NCBI GenBank assembly: GCA_949126835.1
Contig: OX421493.1
Location: forward strand, 59,939,898-60,003,897
Length of the DNA stretch: 64,000 nucleotides
DNA from: Anisus vortex
Lineage: Eukaryota; Mollusca; Gastropoda; Planorbidae
Reading direction: 5' to 3'
The translations under genes and the position numbers were made by a program. Below, in pieces: positions 44,801-55,490 of the stretch (positions are counted from its first letter, which is position 1; every line of letters begins with the position of its first letter). The notes below the pieces were generated by a model that worked only from the letters and a program-made list of their open reading frames with translations, was not told the DNA's origin and did no database searches.

Positions 44801-47800
44801 ACACATAACTTGATTTCTTTCTTTGGACTTGTAGAACTAAAGCATTGTGGCAGCACAAAGGGGCAAGAGGTGTCTATGGTGGTCAGTTGATTGGTAACTC
44901 CTTGGTAGCAGCCTCTGAAAGTGTCCCAAAGGATCAACATCTTCACAGTATACATTCATATTTCCATAGAAAAGGTATATTTGTGTCAAGTTACCAGTAC
45001 TTAGTTATCTTATCTGTGGTGTGTTATTTTTTTATCTTATCTGTCATGTGTTCTCTGTTTTATTATCTGTGGTATATTTTATGTTTTAGAACAAATTAAC
45101 ACTGTAAACTTTAGTAAAATTGTCTTTTCTTTCTTTTAACATCTTACTTAGCTATCTATTCTTGCTAATACAAAGTCATAGCCTTCCCCTATCCATGTGT
45201 AATCAGTTGTTGTTTGCTTCGGCTAAATGAATGACATGATACATTTCTCAAACTGTATCTCTAGGCTCCACAGAACGTCCAATTTTATTTCATGTTGACA
45301 GGATAAGTGATGGAAGAACATACTGCACTCGCTCCATTAAGGCCGTCCAATCTGGACACAACATCCTCACTATGCAAACCTCATTCAAAAAATATGAACC
45401 GACTCAAAAAATGCATCAAAGTCCAATGCCAAAAGTATGTACATCATATTTCAATCAATATTTTGCAATCAATATTTTGAATCAATATTTCTATATTAAA
45501 GTTGATGCTTACTTTATGGGTGCTGTTGACTTCAAGACTCTTGTTCCTGTAATATAGCTTGAGCATTGAAGACAAAAATAATTCCTAAGTCAGATTTGAT
45601 TATTTAGATGGAGCTGCTTTGCTTCTTGAGCCATCAATAGAATTATATTTATTATTAGGTGGCCGAGCGGAAGCACATTCGGATGGTTTACTGAAGGTCC
45701 TGGGTTCAAATCCTGGAGAAGGCTAGAACTTGTTCCTGTGTTTGGAGGGTGTCTCTGAGTCCACCCAGCTCTGATGGGTACCTGACTTGGGGTAAAGATG
45801 GCTGGGCATTGTACTAGCAAAATTACTGTACTTTACTATTTATATTTACTTGCCAACTTTTATGAAAAAAACTTCTAATGTTACAAATTTTGAACCCATT
45901 TTCAATATAATTGCAAATTTGAGAAGAAGAAAGCAAATTATTGTCATGAATAAATTCAGCTATTAACTAATAACAAGTTTGATCATTCTTTAACAATCAC
46001 ATTTTCTTGATAATTTTCAAACTTTTCTCAGCTCATATACAAAATATGAATTTAAAATTAAAATACATATCATAAAGTGAAGCCGGCTGGTCCAGCGGTT
46101 AGTTCACCGGACTGTCAACCAAAAACCAACTGACACGTCGCGGGTTCTATCCCTGCCACCGAGGGATCCCTGTCGCCCTGCAGGAGTTTTGGGCCTAGTC
46201 GACGTAATAATCTTCTGTCTAGAAGGAACGTCTGTAAACTTATAAGATATAAAATAAATTCAAATGTAAACATTTATAATTATAATATACTTTTTACACT
46301 TACATAGTAAATTTGGGTTAATGTTATTTAGAATGTGAAAAATTTTGATTAGTCAGGTCTAATTAATAGTGATTAACTCATTCTGTGCCGGGGGGTTTAC
46401 CGCGTATGTGCCAGACCATTTTTAAGCTGCTAGAATTTTTTTAGGGTGCCCTTATTTATTCATACATTTCTAAAGATATTTATTTAGCAAGATACCTGTT
46501 TTTCATATCAAATTAAAGGAAATTAAAGATGGAATAATAATAGGTAGAAGTTAAAACAATATTAGAATAATAGTTACATCTTTATTAGTAATTTTTAGAG
46601 ATTAAATTTTTTGTTTAAAAAAAAGGGAGCAAAAAAACAGATTTTTATATGGTATGCGTAGCAGATATCCTATTCGGCTTAAAACCACTAAAAGTATATC
46701 TATTCCAGATCAGAATGCATTTTGAATTTTGAAAATATCCCATATAGTTACTAAGTTATATGCATTTTTGTACTGTTAGTATCAGCCGGCAAACGCCGAA
46801 CCTATACATTTCTAAATAGTTTACATAGGCCTAGGCCTAACCACGAATGTCGGAATCTTTAATTAGTAAATAAACTGACTGTCCTCAAAACCATTTTTAA
46901 ATGATTGAAAGTTATTATCTGATGAATAGAAATTAATAATTATCAATAGAAGTTTTTTTAATAGCAAATTTGACAAGTTTTAAGGCCTAGAAACATTTTG
47001 CATTTTGAGTAGGCGTGGCTATGCTTTGTGTACAAAAGTTTAAACAGAAATCAATACAAAATCGTCATTATTATTTAAAAACCCAAAGGAAACCAAGCAG
47101 AAAGGAAGTTAGAAAAGTTATCTTTCCCTTTAGACAATAAAAAGTTGGATTAGATGCGCCGGAAATTAAAATAAATATAAAAAATGAGACTAATGTTATA
47201 TCGTCACTTGGCACGGAATGAGTTGAACAGAGACAATTAGTTGCAAGGTCCATATTGAGAGTAGGGTAGGGTAGGGATGCTAAGATCATTTAATTTTTTC
47301 AATATCATTTATAGAAATATATTTAGCTGGAAGATAATACTTGATCACAAGATGCCCGCAATGTTATTGTTTCTGAATGAAAAGTTTTTAGGATTAAGTT
47401 GGATATCCACTAATCAAGTCATAAAATGCATATATCTGCACAAAACTTAAAACTTTTCATGTTTTTGTTTAATACACTGACCTTTATATACATATAGAGT
47501 GCTCATTCATTTAAATTGTCAGAGAAAATACAGACTTTTATTTATAGATAAGTGACCCCAGCAAGATGGACGATTTGACCTGGAAATATCTAAAATGAAA
47601 TATTTACTTTATTATGTTGCTTTAAATACTTAAAATTTTAATAAATTCCGTAAAATTATAATATTAAAGAAATTATTATTTTTTTAAAATAAATGTCACT
47701 GACCACTTTAAATTTAATAATTTTAGTAAATGCGATACGAAAGTATATTTATAAAATGTATGTTCATTGTAAATTGATAATTGGTTTTGGAAATATGTTC

Positions 47801-50800
47801 TGTCTATAAGTTGTGTTTAAATGATATTTGATATCAATGGCTTGATTTGAACTATTTGCCAGGTGCCGTTTCCTGACGAGTTGGAGTCTGGTGTTGAAAT
47901 GTTTGACATTCCTCGACAGTAAGTACCATGGAGGTATTTCTAGACAAGTGGGTTGATATACCATGGGGGTATTTATAGACAAGTGGGTTGATATACCATG
48001 GAGGTATTTCTAGACAAGTGGGTTGATATACCATGGAGGTATTTCTAGACAAGTGGGTTGATATACCATGGAGGTATTTCTAGACAAGTGGGTTGATATA
48101 GGCTACCATGGAGGTATTTCTAGACAAGTGGGTTGATATACCATGGAGGTATTTCTAGACAAGTGGGTTGATATACCATGGAGATATTTCTAGAAAAGTG
48201 GGTTGATATACCATGGGGGTATTTCTAGACAAGTGGGTTGATATACCATGGAGGTATTTCTAGACAAGTGGGTTGATATAGGCCTACCATGGAAGTATTT
48301 CTAGACAAGTGGGTTGATATACCATGGGGGTATTTCTAGACAAGTGGGTTGATATACCATGGAGGTATTTCTAGACAAGTGGGTTGATATAGGCCTACCA
48401 TGGAAGTATTTCTAGACAAGTGGGTTGATATACCATGGGGGTATTTCTAGACAAGTGGGTTGATATACCATGGAGGTATTTCTAGACAAGTGGGTTGATA
48501 TACCATGGGGGTATTTCTAGACAAGTGGGTTGATATACCATGGGAGTATTTCTAGACAAGTGGGTTGATATACCATGGAGGTATTTCTAGACAAGTGGAT
48601 TGATATACCATGGAGGTATTTCTAGACAAGTGGATTGATATACCATGGGGGTATTTCTAGACAATTGGGTTGATATACCATGGAGGTATTTCTAGACAAG
48701 TGGGTTGATATACCATGGGGGTATTTCTAGACAAGTGGGTTGATATACCATGGGAGTATTTCTAGACAAGTGGGTTGATATACCATGGGAGTATTTCTAG
48801 ACAAGTGGGTTGATATACTAGGGGAGTATTTCTAGACAAGTGGGTTGATATACCATGGGAGTATTTCTAGACAAGTGGGTTGATATACCATGGGGGTATT
48901 TCTAGACAAGTGGATTGATATACCATGGGGGTATTTCTAGACAAGTGTTCAAGGTTGATAAAATAGGCGTTAGAAACTATTAAAAACTTAACATATGAAT
49001 GATACCCTTGAAACAACAGTTAAAGTAGGGCAGCAGATCTTGACTGGGCAATGCGGTCAGACATTGGTGTTGACAGTGGTATGACCAGTTTTATTCTGGC
49101 ATCTGAAGGAAAGAGTTAATTGGTTAATGAAAGGATTGTGTAATATCCAGAGTGCAAGGGAGTTGTATGTTCAGTGTCATGAGGAGACAGTTGAACAATG
49201 GGTGTAGAGAGATGTTTATATTTTATGGCGCAGAGTTGGAAGAATTATTCTTTGTATCGTGTTGATGGATTGTTCACAGTATATCTTAGTTCACACGAAG
49301 TATGCCTACATTAAACATTCACAATATGGGAATGTCACAACTCTAAACCATAATGAAAACCTTAAAAAATGAATGATACTCTAGTCTAAAACAGATGTTT
49401 GCAACCTTTGGTAATAATGTGCCAAAGTAGAATTTCTAAATCATTAATCAAGCAAAGAGCCCAACATTCATCCTGCATGGGTACTACACTTATTATAGAA
49501 AAGACTTTAATTGGCCTTTTAGAGGTCTTTCATGTGCCATTGAAAACCACTGTGTGTGCCAAGTATGACATGTGTGCCATAGGTTGCCAACCGCTGCACT
49601 ATAACATAATTTAAACCTTAACAAATGAATGATACTCAGGGGTCCTGAAAACCTCCTGAAATTAAAAAAAAGTACTGAAACTCATGATAACCTCCTGAAA
49701 TTTAAAATTATCTCCTGAAAAATTGAGACCCCTATTTTTTCTTCTCCAACACGAGTCCCTAATTCAACAGCCTCACCTCCCATGTATTACGCTTGCTACG
49801 CCATGGATTTTGTTTTGCCGCATCGCCTGAAATTTTGATTTGAGTTGTGGTGCAGGAACCCTGGATATTCAAAAAAAGGAAGATTTACAATATACATGTT
49901 TGGAATACAAAATAAAATAACAGAAAAATATAAATTTAGTTTTACGCAAGTTTTGTGAAGCATGCAATGTAAAAGTATTTTTATCTTTTTTCCAGACAGG
50001 AACTTCTTTCAACACAGCAACACCAGTTTCAACTTTACTATATTCAAGGCTTACCTATTAAAACTAGGTGGGTGAATCCAGACAGTTCAGCCGTTCTTGA
50101 ACCTTTGAACCCCAAACGTTGTGTCTGGATAAAAGCTGAAGGGCACATCGGTAATATTGCTTTTTAAATTTATTCCATACCAAAATAACAAATGTATAAC
50201 TTCTTTATCAATAACACACAATCAATTGATCAATTATTTCTTGGAAATCAATTTTTAAGACAATCTGAAGGCTCAATGTGGTCTTAGGTCATAGTATTGG
50301 TTCACAATTCTATCTTCATCTGTTTCTTCATCTTAAGTCCCTCGTCCTACTCAAGTTCTAATTTCTAGACTTGGTCAACACAAAAAGAAATATTTTGAAG
50401 TGCACTCAGTGGCTCATTGACTCAGTGGCTCATTGACTCAGTGGCTCATTGACTCAATGGCTCATTGAATCAGTGGCTCATTGACTCAGTGGCTCATTGA
50501 CTCAGTGGCTCATTGACTCAGTGGCTCATTGACTCAGTGGCTCATTGACTCAGTGGCTCATTGACTCAGTGGCTCATTGACTCAGTGGCTCCTAAATTAT
50601 GGAACATGAATAAATGACAGACTAGGAGAGATTATAACACCTTTATTTTTTATTAGATTTGTATACACTACCTTAAGCCCCAAACTTAATAACTGAAACA
50701 TTGACCAGTGCACAATAAGCATCCTAAAATGTGAGCCTAAACATTGCGTATAGATGTGCTATACAAGTGCCCTAATTACCATTGTTTGTAATGATTTCAA

Positions 50801-53800
50801 AAGCGGGTGCCCGCACAAAATTAATAAACCGTGAGTGCTGGCTATTTATCCTGTTCTCTTTGCGACTGGCAAACAGTTTTGAGTTTTTCCTCTTACACAC
50901 AACTAAGGAAAAATGAAACAAACCTTTGACATTTCATGCATTATTTCTTTTTAACTTTGAAAAAAAATTAAGTTTAAAAAAGTTTGAGTGCAGGACAGGG
51001 GCGAAGCCAGAAATTTTATTTTTTCAAAGGGGGGGGGGGGGCTGAACTTTTGCATGACAAAGATTAACAAATTTTTTTTAGCGAATTTAGTACATTTAAA
51101 AATATGTCTCTAATCAGTTGAAAAAATTATTTTTTTTACAAATTCCAGTGGGGGCTTAGCCCCCCCCCCCCTCTTCCTGTGGCTTCGCCCCTGGTGCAGA
51201 GTAGTGTTATGACCAGAATCTTATAGTGGTCCAAGTAGTGTAGATGATCTTCTATATTCTCGTTAGTCCTAGGGTTGACGTTATATTTAATTTCATTTAT
51301 TCTTCATCGATACACTCTCTCCTTTTTGCCCTGGGTGCAAACTCAGAATTTGTAGTCTGACGACTCCTTCACTAAACCAGCACTGGTAGATATTGGTATT
51401 CCAACTTGGTGTTATAAATATATATTATATTGCAAATAACGATCGTTTGAGTATACAACAGTAACGAAGGTGTATGAAGTTCATTCAGTTGAATCTTTAA
51501 TCCAAAAATAAAGCCAATTCTTGCAAATATGTACAATAAAATAATTATGTACAGCTACAGTAAAGTAGGGATAACACAAGCGTCATTAAACAGATTACTC
51601 AGAAACTGCTCAGAAACTAAACTGCTTAAGACCCCAAACTCCTTTATATAGGGGTGAAATGACAGAAGGAGCCATTCCATTATTGGAGGGATAAAAATTT
51701 GGTATTTATTACTTAACCCATGATAAAAGACGATTGTTTTAAGGGGATCTCCCCTGCAGGTTTTATAATGAACTATTCCCAGATTTTGCATATTGCTTGC
51801 AAGTAAACTTCCAGAATTTTGAACTCCTTACGCAAGTAAAAATAAATGCTTGCCCTATATGGCAATAAAAGACAAAAAAATGAAGATGTTTAGCCCCTCC
51901 TACAAAATAAACGAGAGTGAGGTGTGAATAACACTGGGTGCTGTATATATGTGACAGTAAGTTTTAAAAAGATGTATCTTACCACTGGCTTTCTGTACTA
52001 CAGATATTACCTCCCACAATTAATGTACATAGCATAAATCCCCATGTTGTTGTTTTTAGTTACTTGTCAGAAATGGACCCAACCCTTTTACCACCTCATT
52101 TTGTTTCCAGGTGATAATCTCCATGAAAATGTCCACAAATGCTGCCTGGCCTACCTGTGTGACATACTTTTACTGCCAACGGTTCTGATGCCCTACGGCC
52201 TAGAGTTGTTCCACAATTACCTCATTGCATCACTTGACTATTCCATGTGGTTTCATGCACCATGCCGGGCTGACGAGTGGATGCTTTGTGAAATAGAAAC
52301 AGGAAATATTAGTAAGCAGTTTGTAGTTGTTTTAATCATAAAGTTGATATAGTTGTTTTAATCGTAAAGTTGATATAGTTGTTTTGATCATAAAGTTGAT
52401 ATAGTTGTATTAATTGTAAAGTTGATATAGTTGTTTTGATCATAAAGTTGATATAGTTGTTTTAATCATAAAGTTGATATAGTTGTTTTAATCATATAGT
52501 TGATATAGTTGTTTTAATCATAAAGTTGGTATAGTTGTTTTAATCATAAAGTTGGTATAATTGTTTTAATCATAAAGTTGGTATAGTTGTTTTAATCATA
52601 AAGTTGGTATAGTAGTTTTAATCATAAAGTTGGTATAGTTGTTTTAATCATCAAGTTGATATAGTTGTTTTAATCATTAAGTTGATATAGTTGTTTTAAT
52701 CATCAAGTTGATATAGTTGTTTTAATCATTAAGTTGATATGGTCATTTTAATCATAAAGGTGATATGATTGTTTTAATCATAAAGTTGATATAGTTGTTT
52801 TAATCATAAAGTTGGTATAGTTGTTTTAATCATCAAGTTGATATAGTTGTTTTAATCATAAAGTTGGTATAGTTGTTTTAATCATAAAGTTGATATAGTT
52901 GTTTTAATCATAAAGTTGGTATAGTTGTTTTAATCATCAAGTTGATATAGTTGTTTTAATCATTAAGTTGATATAGTTGTTTTAATCATCAAGTTGATAT
53001 AGTTGTTTTAATCATTAAGTTGATATGGTCATTTTAATCATAAAGGTGATATGATTGTTTTAATCATAAAGTTGATATAGTTGTTTTAATCATAAAGTTG
53101 ATATAGTTGTTTTAATCATAAAGTTGATATAGTTGTTTTAATCATAAAGTTGATATAGTTGTTTTAATCATCAAGTTGATATAGTTGTTTTAATCATTAA
53201 GTTGATATGGTCATTTTAATCATAAAGGTGATATGATTGTTTTAATCATAAAGTTGATATAGTTGTTTTAATCATAAAGTTGATATAGTTGTTTTAATTG
53301 TACAGTTGATACAGCGTCACCCTAGATTAACAAGGTTCTAACAAGCATTTTGGTGAAATGGAGATATTTGAGTTTTAAATTTTGAAATCTTTAAGCCAAT
53401 TTAAAGTTAGAACTATGTTACATTGGACTTTGTGAGAAAAGGAAAGAACTAAATGATTCCAACTTTTGTCAGATTATAGAAAGGTCGTTTAAAATTATCA
53501 CAGGGCCCATAAGTCATTTTTTTCACAAAATTGCAGTTAGAACCATGTTATTCTCACCTGACGATTGTTGTTATAATTGTCCAGTTGATATAGTGTTTTA
53601 ATTATAAAGTTGATATGGTTATGACTTTTGATGCTATTGATATTTTAATGCCCTGTACTGTAATATTTTATTGCATAAGTTCCTCCCCCCCCCACCCACA
53701 TCTTTCCCCATCATAGGCTCACTGACCCACATATTTCACCCACTTTCATCCTGTCCTACCCTTTATAAGAACAATGCACTCAGCACTTGTGGTCACTTAT

Positions 53801-54210
53801 CCAAAAATATTTCAACCGACTTGAAACAAAGTCCACCTCTGTCTTGCTCAATCTTGTTAATGGACAGGCTCCTTGGCTCATAAAAACTTCAAATAGTTTT
53901 TCCATTCACCTAATCCGATTGGGTCGTCTACAATAAGATACTATGTTCCAGGGAATGGGCTTAGAATGAATGAGGTCCCATATCTAGGGTGATAGGTACT
54001 GTCTAGTTAACACTACAACTACAATGACTGCTGAATGTTAATGAACAATTTTGAAACAGCCAACATCTGTCTTGTTTCAAGTGATGTCAATTTTGCACAG
54101 GTGATGGACGGGCTATCTGTCATGGAAGGATTTGGGACATCAATGGCAATCATCTGACAACTGTTACGCAGGAAGGAGTATTTCGGCCCAGGGGCAAAAC
54201 AGATTCATGA
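38537..54210 (+). CDS. ACOT8: Acyl-CoA thioesterase, ACOT8/TesB family (type II), complete
   Basis: The enzyme hydrolyses acyl-CoA to fatty acid and CoA; vertebrate ACOT8 works in peroxisomes. Seven exons (38537-38811, 44835-44974, 45265-45434, 47863-47918, 49996-50150, 52111-52311, 54101-54210) join to an open frame of 368 residues with consistent phases (2, 1, 0, 2, 1, 1). Family blocks in order: LDLEKIDENLFR, GARGVYGGQLIG, HLHSIHSYF, ILFHVDRISDGRTYCTRSIK, TMQTSF, ASLDYSMWFHAPCRADEWML, and VTQEGVFRPRG. The family triad fits Asp283, Ser306 (SLDYS) and Gln356 (TQEG); His129 matches the conserved HSxHxYF. Odd points: about 70 extra N-terminal residues with six lysines and no acidic residue before position 42, resembling a mitochondrial presequence, and a C-terminus ending GKTDS, not an SKL-type peroxisome signal. 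Intron 1 is 6 kb and full of other elements. Confidence 0.93.
38939..39991. mobile_element. piggyBac-like element with CCCACGAACTGTGGT termini
   Basis: CCCACGAACTGTGGT at 38939-38953 is the exact inverse of ACCACAGTTCGTGGG at 39977-39991. TTAA lies directly before the left end and one base beyond the right end, as expected for piggyBac. A perfect 20-base hairpin (39916-39935 with 39958-39977) sits at the right end. On the minus strand a short acidic stretch (LSDDIIDSEDH) resembles a piggyBac transposase N-terminus, but no catalytic core is present. It lies in ACOT8 intron 1. Confidence 0.65.
39916..39977. repeat. Perfect 20-base inverted repeat (hairpin)
   Basis: TCGGCCGATTTTTTCGGCCG pairs exactly with CGGCCGAAAAAATCGGCCGA across a 22-base loop. 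The right arm shares one base with the piggyBac-like terminus. It is probably a subterminal motif of that element. Confidence 0.9.
40122..40268 (+). CDS. THAP-domain exon 1
   Basis: The frame is open from ATG for 49 codons to GSKFQ and then a clean donor GTGAGG. The THAP signature C-x4-C, the FHRF block and the RKDxGxxF block are all present in the right spacing. Other frames across it are shadows. Confidence 0.72.
40122..42698 (+). pseudogene. THAP zinc-finger gene inside ACOT8 intron 1, probably decayed
   Basis: Exon 1 (40122-40268, ending at donor GTGAGG in phase 0) encodes MDAGFGCVPFCSASKSKCRL, then ISFHRFSKE and KIRKDVGSKFQ. This is the first half of a THAP DNA-binding domain, with C-x4-C and HRF. 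I cannot find the second half (CSxHF). Downstream exon-like blocks with GT/AG borders lie near 40905-40997, 41172-41250, 41552-41691, 41966-42052 and 42584-42665, with AATAAA at 42693. Two of them (40905 and 41966) are related (QELMEDNAKK and QELQENVGEK), but the first has a frameshift. Either a domesticated transposase-type gene in decay or an unusual structure. Confidence 0.55.
42699..44834 (+). other. Rest of ACOT8 intron 1
   Basis: This is AT-rich sequence. I see no exon or classified repeat before the acceptor at 44834, only short palindromic TATA-rich runs near 44595-44630. Confidence 0.5.
44835..44974 (+). CDS. ACOT8: ACOT8 exon 2
   Basis: The acceptor ACTTGTAG joins phase 2 to give R-TKALWQHKGARGVYGGQ. 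The exon continues LIGNSLVAASESVPKDQ and HLHSIHSYFHRK to donor GTATAT. This is the first hot-dog fold segment, including the conserved HSIH block. Confidence 0.95.
45265..45434 (+). CDS. ACOT8: ACOT8 exon 3
   Basis: The acceptor TCTCTAG and donor GTATGT bound the exon. It encodes STERPILFHVDRISDGRTY, then CTRSIKAVQSGHNILTMQ and TSFKKYE. It ends at a whole codon. Confidence 0.95.
45659..45815 (+). mobile_element. SINE family A copy (5' two thirds)
   Basis: Box A GTGGCCGAGCGGAAGC, box B GGTTCAAATCC and CACCCAGCTCTGATGGGTAC occur in order. It lies in ACOT8 intron 3. Confidence 0.8.
46080..46255 (+). mobile_element. SINE family B: second tRNA-derived head with the family C tail
   Basis: The head GCCGGCTGGTCCAGCGGTTA has box A, and CGGGTTCTATCCC is box B. 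The 3' part is AATAATCTTCTGTCTAGAAG, then GAACGTCTGTAAA and TATAAGATA, which is the tail of SINE C and of the LINE 3' end at 63430-63805. A head remnant also occurs at 30577. Confidence 0.8.
46377..47222. mobile_element. piggyBac-type MITE with CTCATTCYGTGCC termini
   Basis: CTCATTCTGTGCC at the left is the inverse of GGCACGGAATGAG at the right with one mismatch. TTAA flanks the left end and TTGA the right, consistent with a mutated TTAA duplication. There is no transposase frame. Confidence 0.6.
47863..47918 (+). CDS. ACOT8: ACOT8 exon 4
   Basis: A 56-base exon between acceptor TTTGCCAG and donor GTAAGT. It encodes VPFPDELESGVEMFDIPR, the linker after the first hot-dog fold. A minisatellite starts six bases after the donor. 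Confidence 0.9.
47925..48950 (+). repeat. Minisatellite, 35-base unit, about 29 copies, starting just after a splice donor
   Basis: The unit contains ACCATGGAGGTATTTCTAGA and CAAGTGGGTTGATAT. The array starts at donor position +7. Each unit holds GAGGTATTT or GGGGTATTT, a weak donor look-alike. Confidence 0.93.
49392..49596. mobile_element. hAT-type MITE (CAGGGGTCGGCAACC family), degenerate
   Basis: TTTGCAACCTTTGGTAATAA at the left, and GTGCCATTGAAAACCAC and ATAGGTTGCCAACCGCTG at the right, match the family order. Confidence 0.65.
49996..50150 (+). CDS. ACOT8: ACOT8 exon 5
   Basis: The acceptor TTTTCCAG and donor GTAATA bound the exon. It encodes QELLSTQQHQFQLYYIQG, then LPIKTRWVNPD and KRCVWIKAEGHI, the second-half family block (human counterpart FWVRARGYI). 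Confidence 0.93.
50405..50592 (+). repeat. Minisatellite, 16-base unit, about 12 copies
   Basis: The unit is GTGGCTCATTGACTCA, very uniform, in ACOT8 intron 5. Confidence 0.92.
50996..51193. mobile_element. 198-base hAT-type MITE with CAGGGGCGAAGCC termini
   Basis: CAGGGGCGAAGCC at the left is the exact inverse of GGCTTCGCCCCTG at the right. The flanks GTGCAGGA and GTGCAGAG match in six of eight bases, as an 8-base hAT target duplication. Long G and C runs pair inside the element. Confidence 0.8.
51200..52110 (+). other. Unclassified sequence in ACOT8 intron 5
   Basis: I recognise no element with confidence. The stretch around 51470-51860 looks repeat-like and could be an old LTR or untranslated repeat. 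The minus-strand frame 51555-51791 has no domain. Confidence 0.35.
52111..52311 (+). CDS. ACOT8: ACOT8 exon 6: catalytic half
   Basis: The acceptor TGTTTCCAG and donor GTAAGC bound a 201-base exon. It encodes CCLAYLCDILLLPTVLMP and ASLDYSMWFHAPCRADEWML, containing the Asp and Ser of the thioesterase triad. A minisatellite begins 13 bases after the exon. Confidence 0.95.
52324..53315 (+). repeat. Minisatellite, 26-base unit, about 38 copies, starting just after a splice donor
   Basis: The unit contains AGTTGTTTTAATCATAAAGT and TGATAT. Variant blocks (ATATGGTCATTTTAATCATA, then AAGGTGATATGATTG) recur in the same order three times, showing block copying. Confidence 0.93.
54101..54210 (+). CDS. 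ACOT8: ACOT8 last exon
   Basis: The acceptor TTTGCACAG joins phase 1 to give S-DGRAICHGRIWDINGNHLT, then TVTQEGVFRPRGKTDS and TGA. The catalytic Gln lies in VTQEG. The stop codon is the start of a 30-base minisatellite. No SKL-like terminus is encoded. Confidence 0.92.
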
Positions 54211-54348
54211 TGAGTTTGATTGACACTAACAGATTCATGATGAGTTTGATTGACACTAACAGATTCATGATGAGTTTGATTGACACTAACAGATTCATGA
54301 TGAGTTTGATTGACACTAACAGATTCATGATGAGTTTGGTTGACACGT
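54199..54348 (+). repeat. Minisatellite, 30-base unit, 5 copies, starting on the ACOT8 stop codon
   Basis: The unit contains AACAGATTCATGATGAGTTT and GATTGACACT. The first copy holds the last codons and TGA of ACOT8, so the array forms the start of the 3' untranslated region. The open frame with repeated NRFMMSLIDT is a shadow. Confidence 0.93.
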
Positions 54349-54734
54349 CCACCACTGATCCATGATTTGAAGAGAAGAATATTTTTTTAAATTTATTTAT
54401 TCAAACATTCTAATTATTAGAATGGTTATAATTGTATTGTTATGTGCCATATTTTTGTGTGAATATCTTTCATTTCAGAGTATTATCCATTGTTAATAAG
54501 TCTCCATTATTGTGTCCTATGCTTAGCTAATGTTTAACCTTCATATCTCTTGGCTGAAATACACCCATTTTGTTTATTTAAACCTCTGCCATACTTGTAA
54601 TATTTTGTAAAAATGTTTATTATCTTGTAGTAAGGGAGAAAAAATGCATTTGTGTTTTCATTAATTCTGCAAGATCTTTCTTTTGATATTAGAATTTAGA
54701 TCTATATTTGTATTTAAAAGTAAGTTAAGTATCT

Positions 54735-54963
54735 CATCTAACCGAATTGATCCATAGGGCCAGTGAAGCAGCTTTCACCAGTTTCTGTGGCCACGGCACA
54801 CTATGCACAGTCGCCTTTACTTTACCTTAAGTAAGATCAGGACCCATCAGAGCTGGGTAGACCTGGGACACCCTCTAAACCCGTGGGGAAAATCCTAGCC
54901 TGTACCAGGAATCGAACCCAGGACCTTTGGTATGCTGGCCAAACGCTCTGACGCTCAGATTTA
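54735..54963 (-). mobile_element. SINE family A copy, inverted
   Basis: On the minus strand box B reads GGGTTCGATTCC, followed by CCAGCTCTGATGGGTCCTG and CCACAGAAACTGGTGAAAGC. Confidence 0.82.
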
Positions 54964-55251
54964 TACATAGAGCTATATAATGGCACATTAAGTCTAGCCC
55001 TGCTGCTGTCCATTACCCGCCCACCAGCAGGAGTTATATGCCAAGAATGTAATCTTTTATTTAGAAGAAATGTATGTATCTTATTTTATAATAAGACATA
55101 CAGAGCATTATTTTTCCTTTTGGGAAATTTATACTTATATTATTCTATTATAATTTATAATGTATTACCTTATATACTACCCGGGAATATTTATTTATAT
55201 TTTAAATATAATTTAAAAATTCTATCAATTATCATATAAAATGCATATTGG

Positions 55252-55490
55252 CGTTGTCAGGCGCAACCGGCCAAGTCGGAAATGTTCAATTTTTTTTTTA
55301 CCAAAATGTTCATTGGGAAATCCCACATGATGTCTAAAAAGGTATATCTTGTAGTATTTTCCAATAGATTTTCTACAATTTTATCTCTTATTAAAGCGGC
55401 TACGTTCATTCGTTTACTCAATCTATACAGTTTTTCGCTTCTCCTGAAAAATTTGCTATTTCGGACTTGGCCGGTTTGCGTCTGACAACG
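55252..55490. mobile_element. MITE with CGTTGTCAGGCGCAACCGG termini
   Basis: CGTTGTCAGGCGCAACCGGC and CAAGTC at the left invert to GACTTGGCCGGTTTGCGTCT and GACAACG at the right, with two differences. The interior TTCGCTTCTCCTGAAAAATT is shared with the older copy at 5990-6300. Confidence 0.78.

Noticed and set aside
47925..48950. Possible CRISPR-like array
   Set aside because: The units are contiguous with no unique spacers and the genome is eukaryotic; this is a minisatellite. The same holds for all other arrays in the window.
54132..54365. Open frame with five NRFMMSLIDT repeats as a C-terminal extension of ACOT8
   Set aside because: It is in a different frame from the ACOT8 last exon. 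The in-frame stop after GKTDS is clear.
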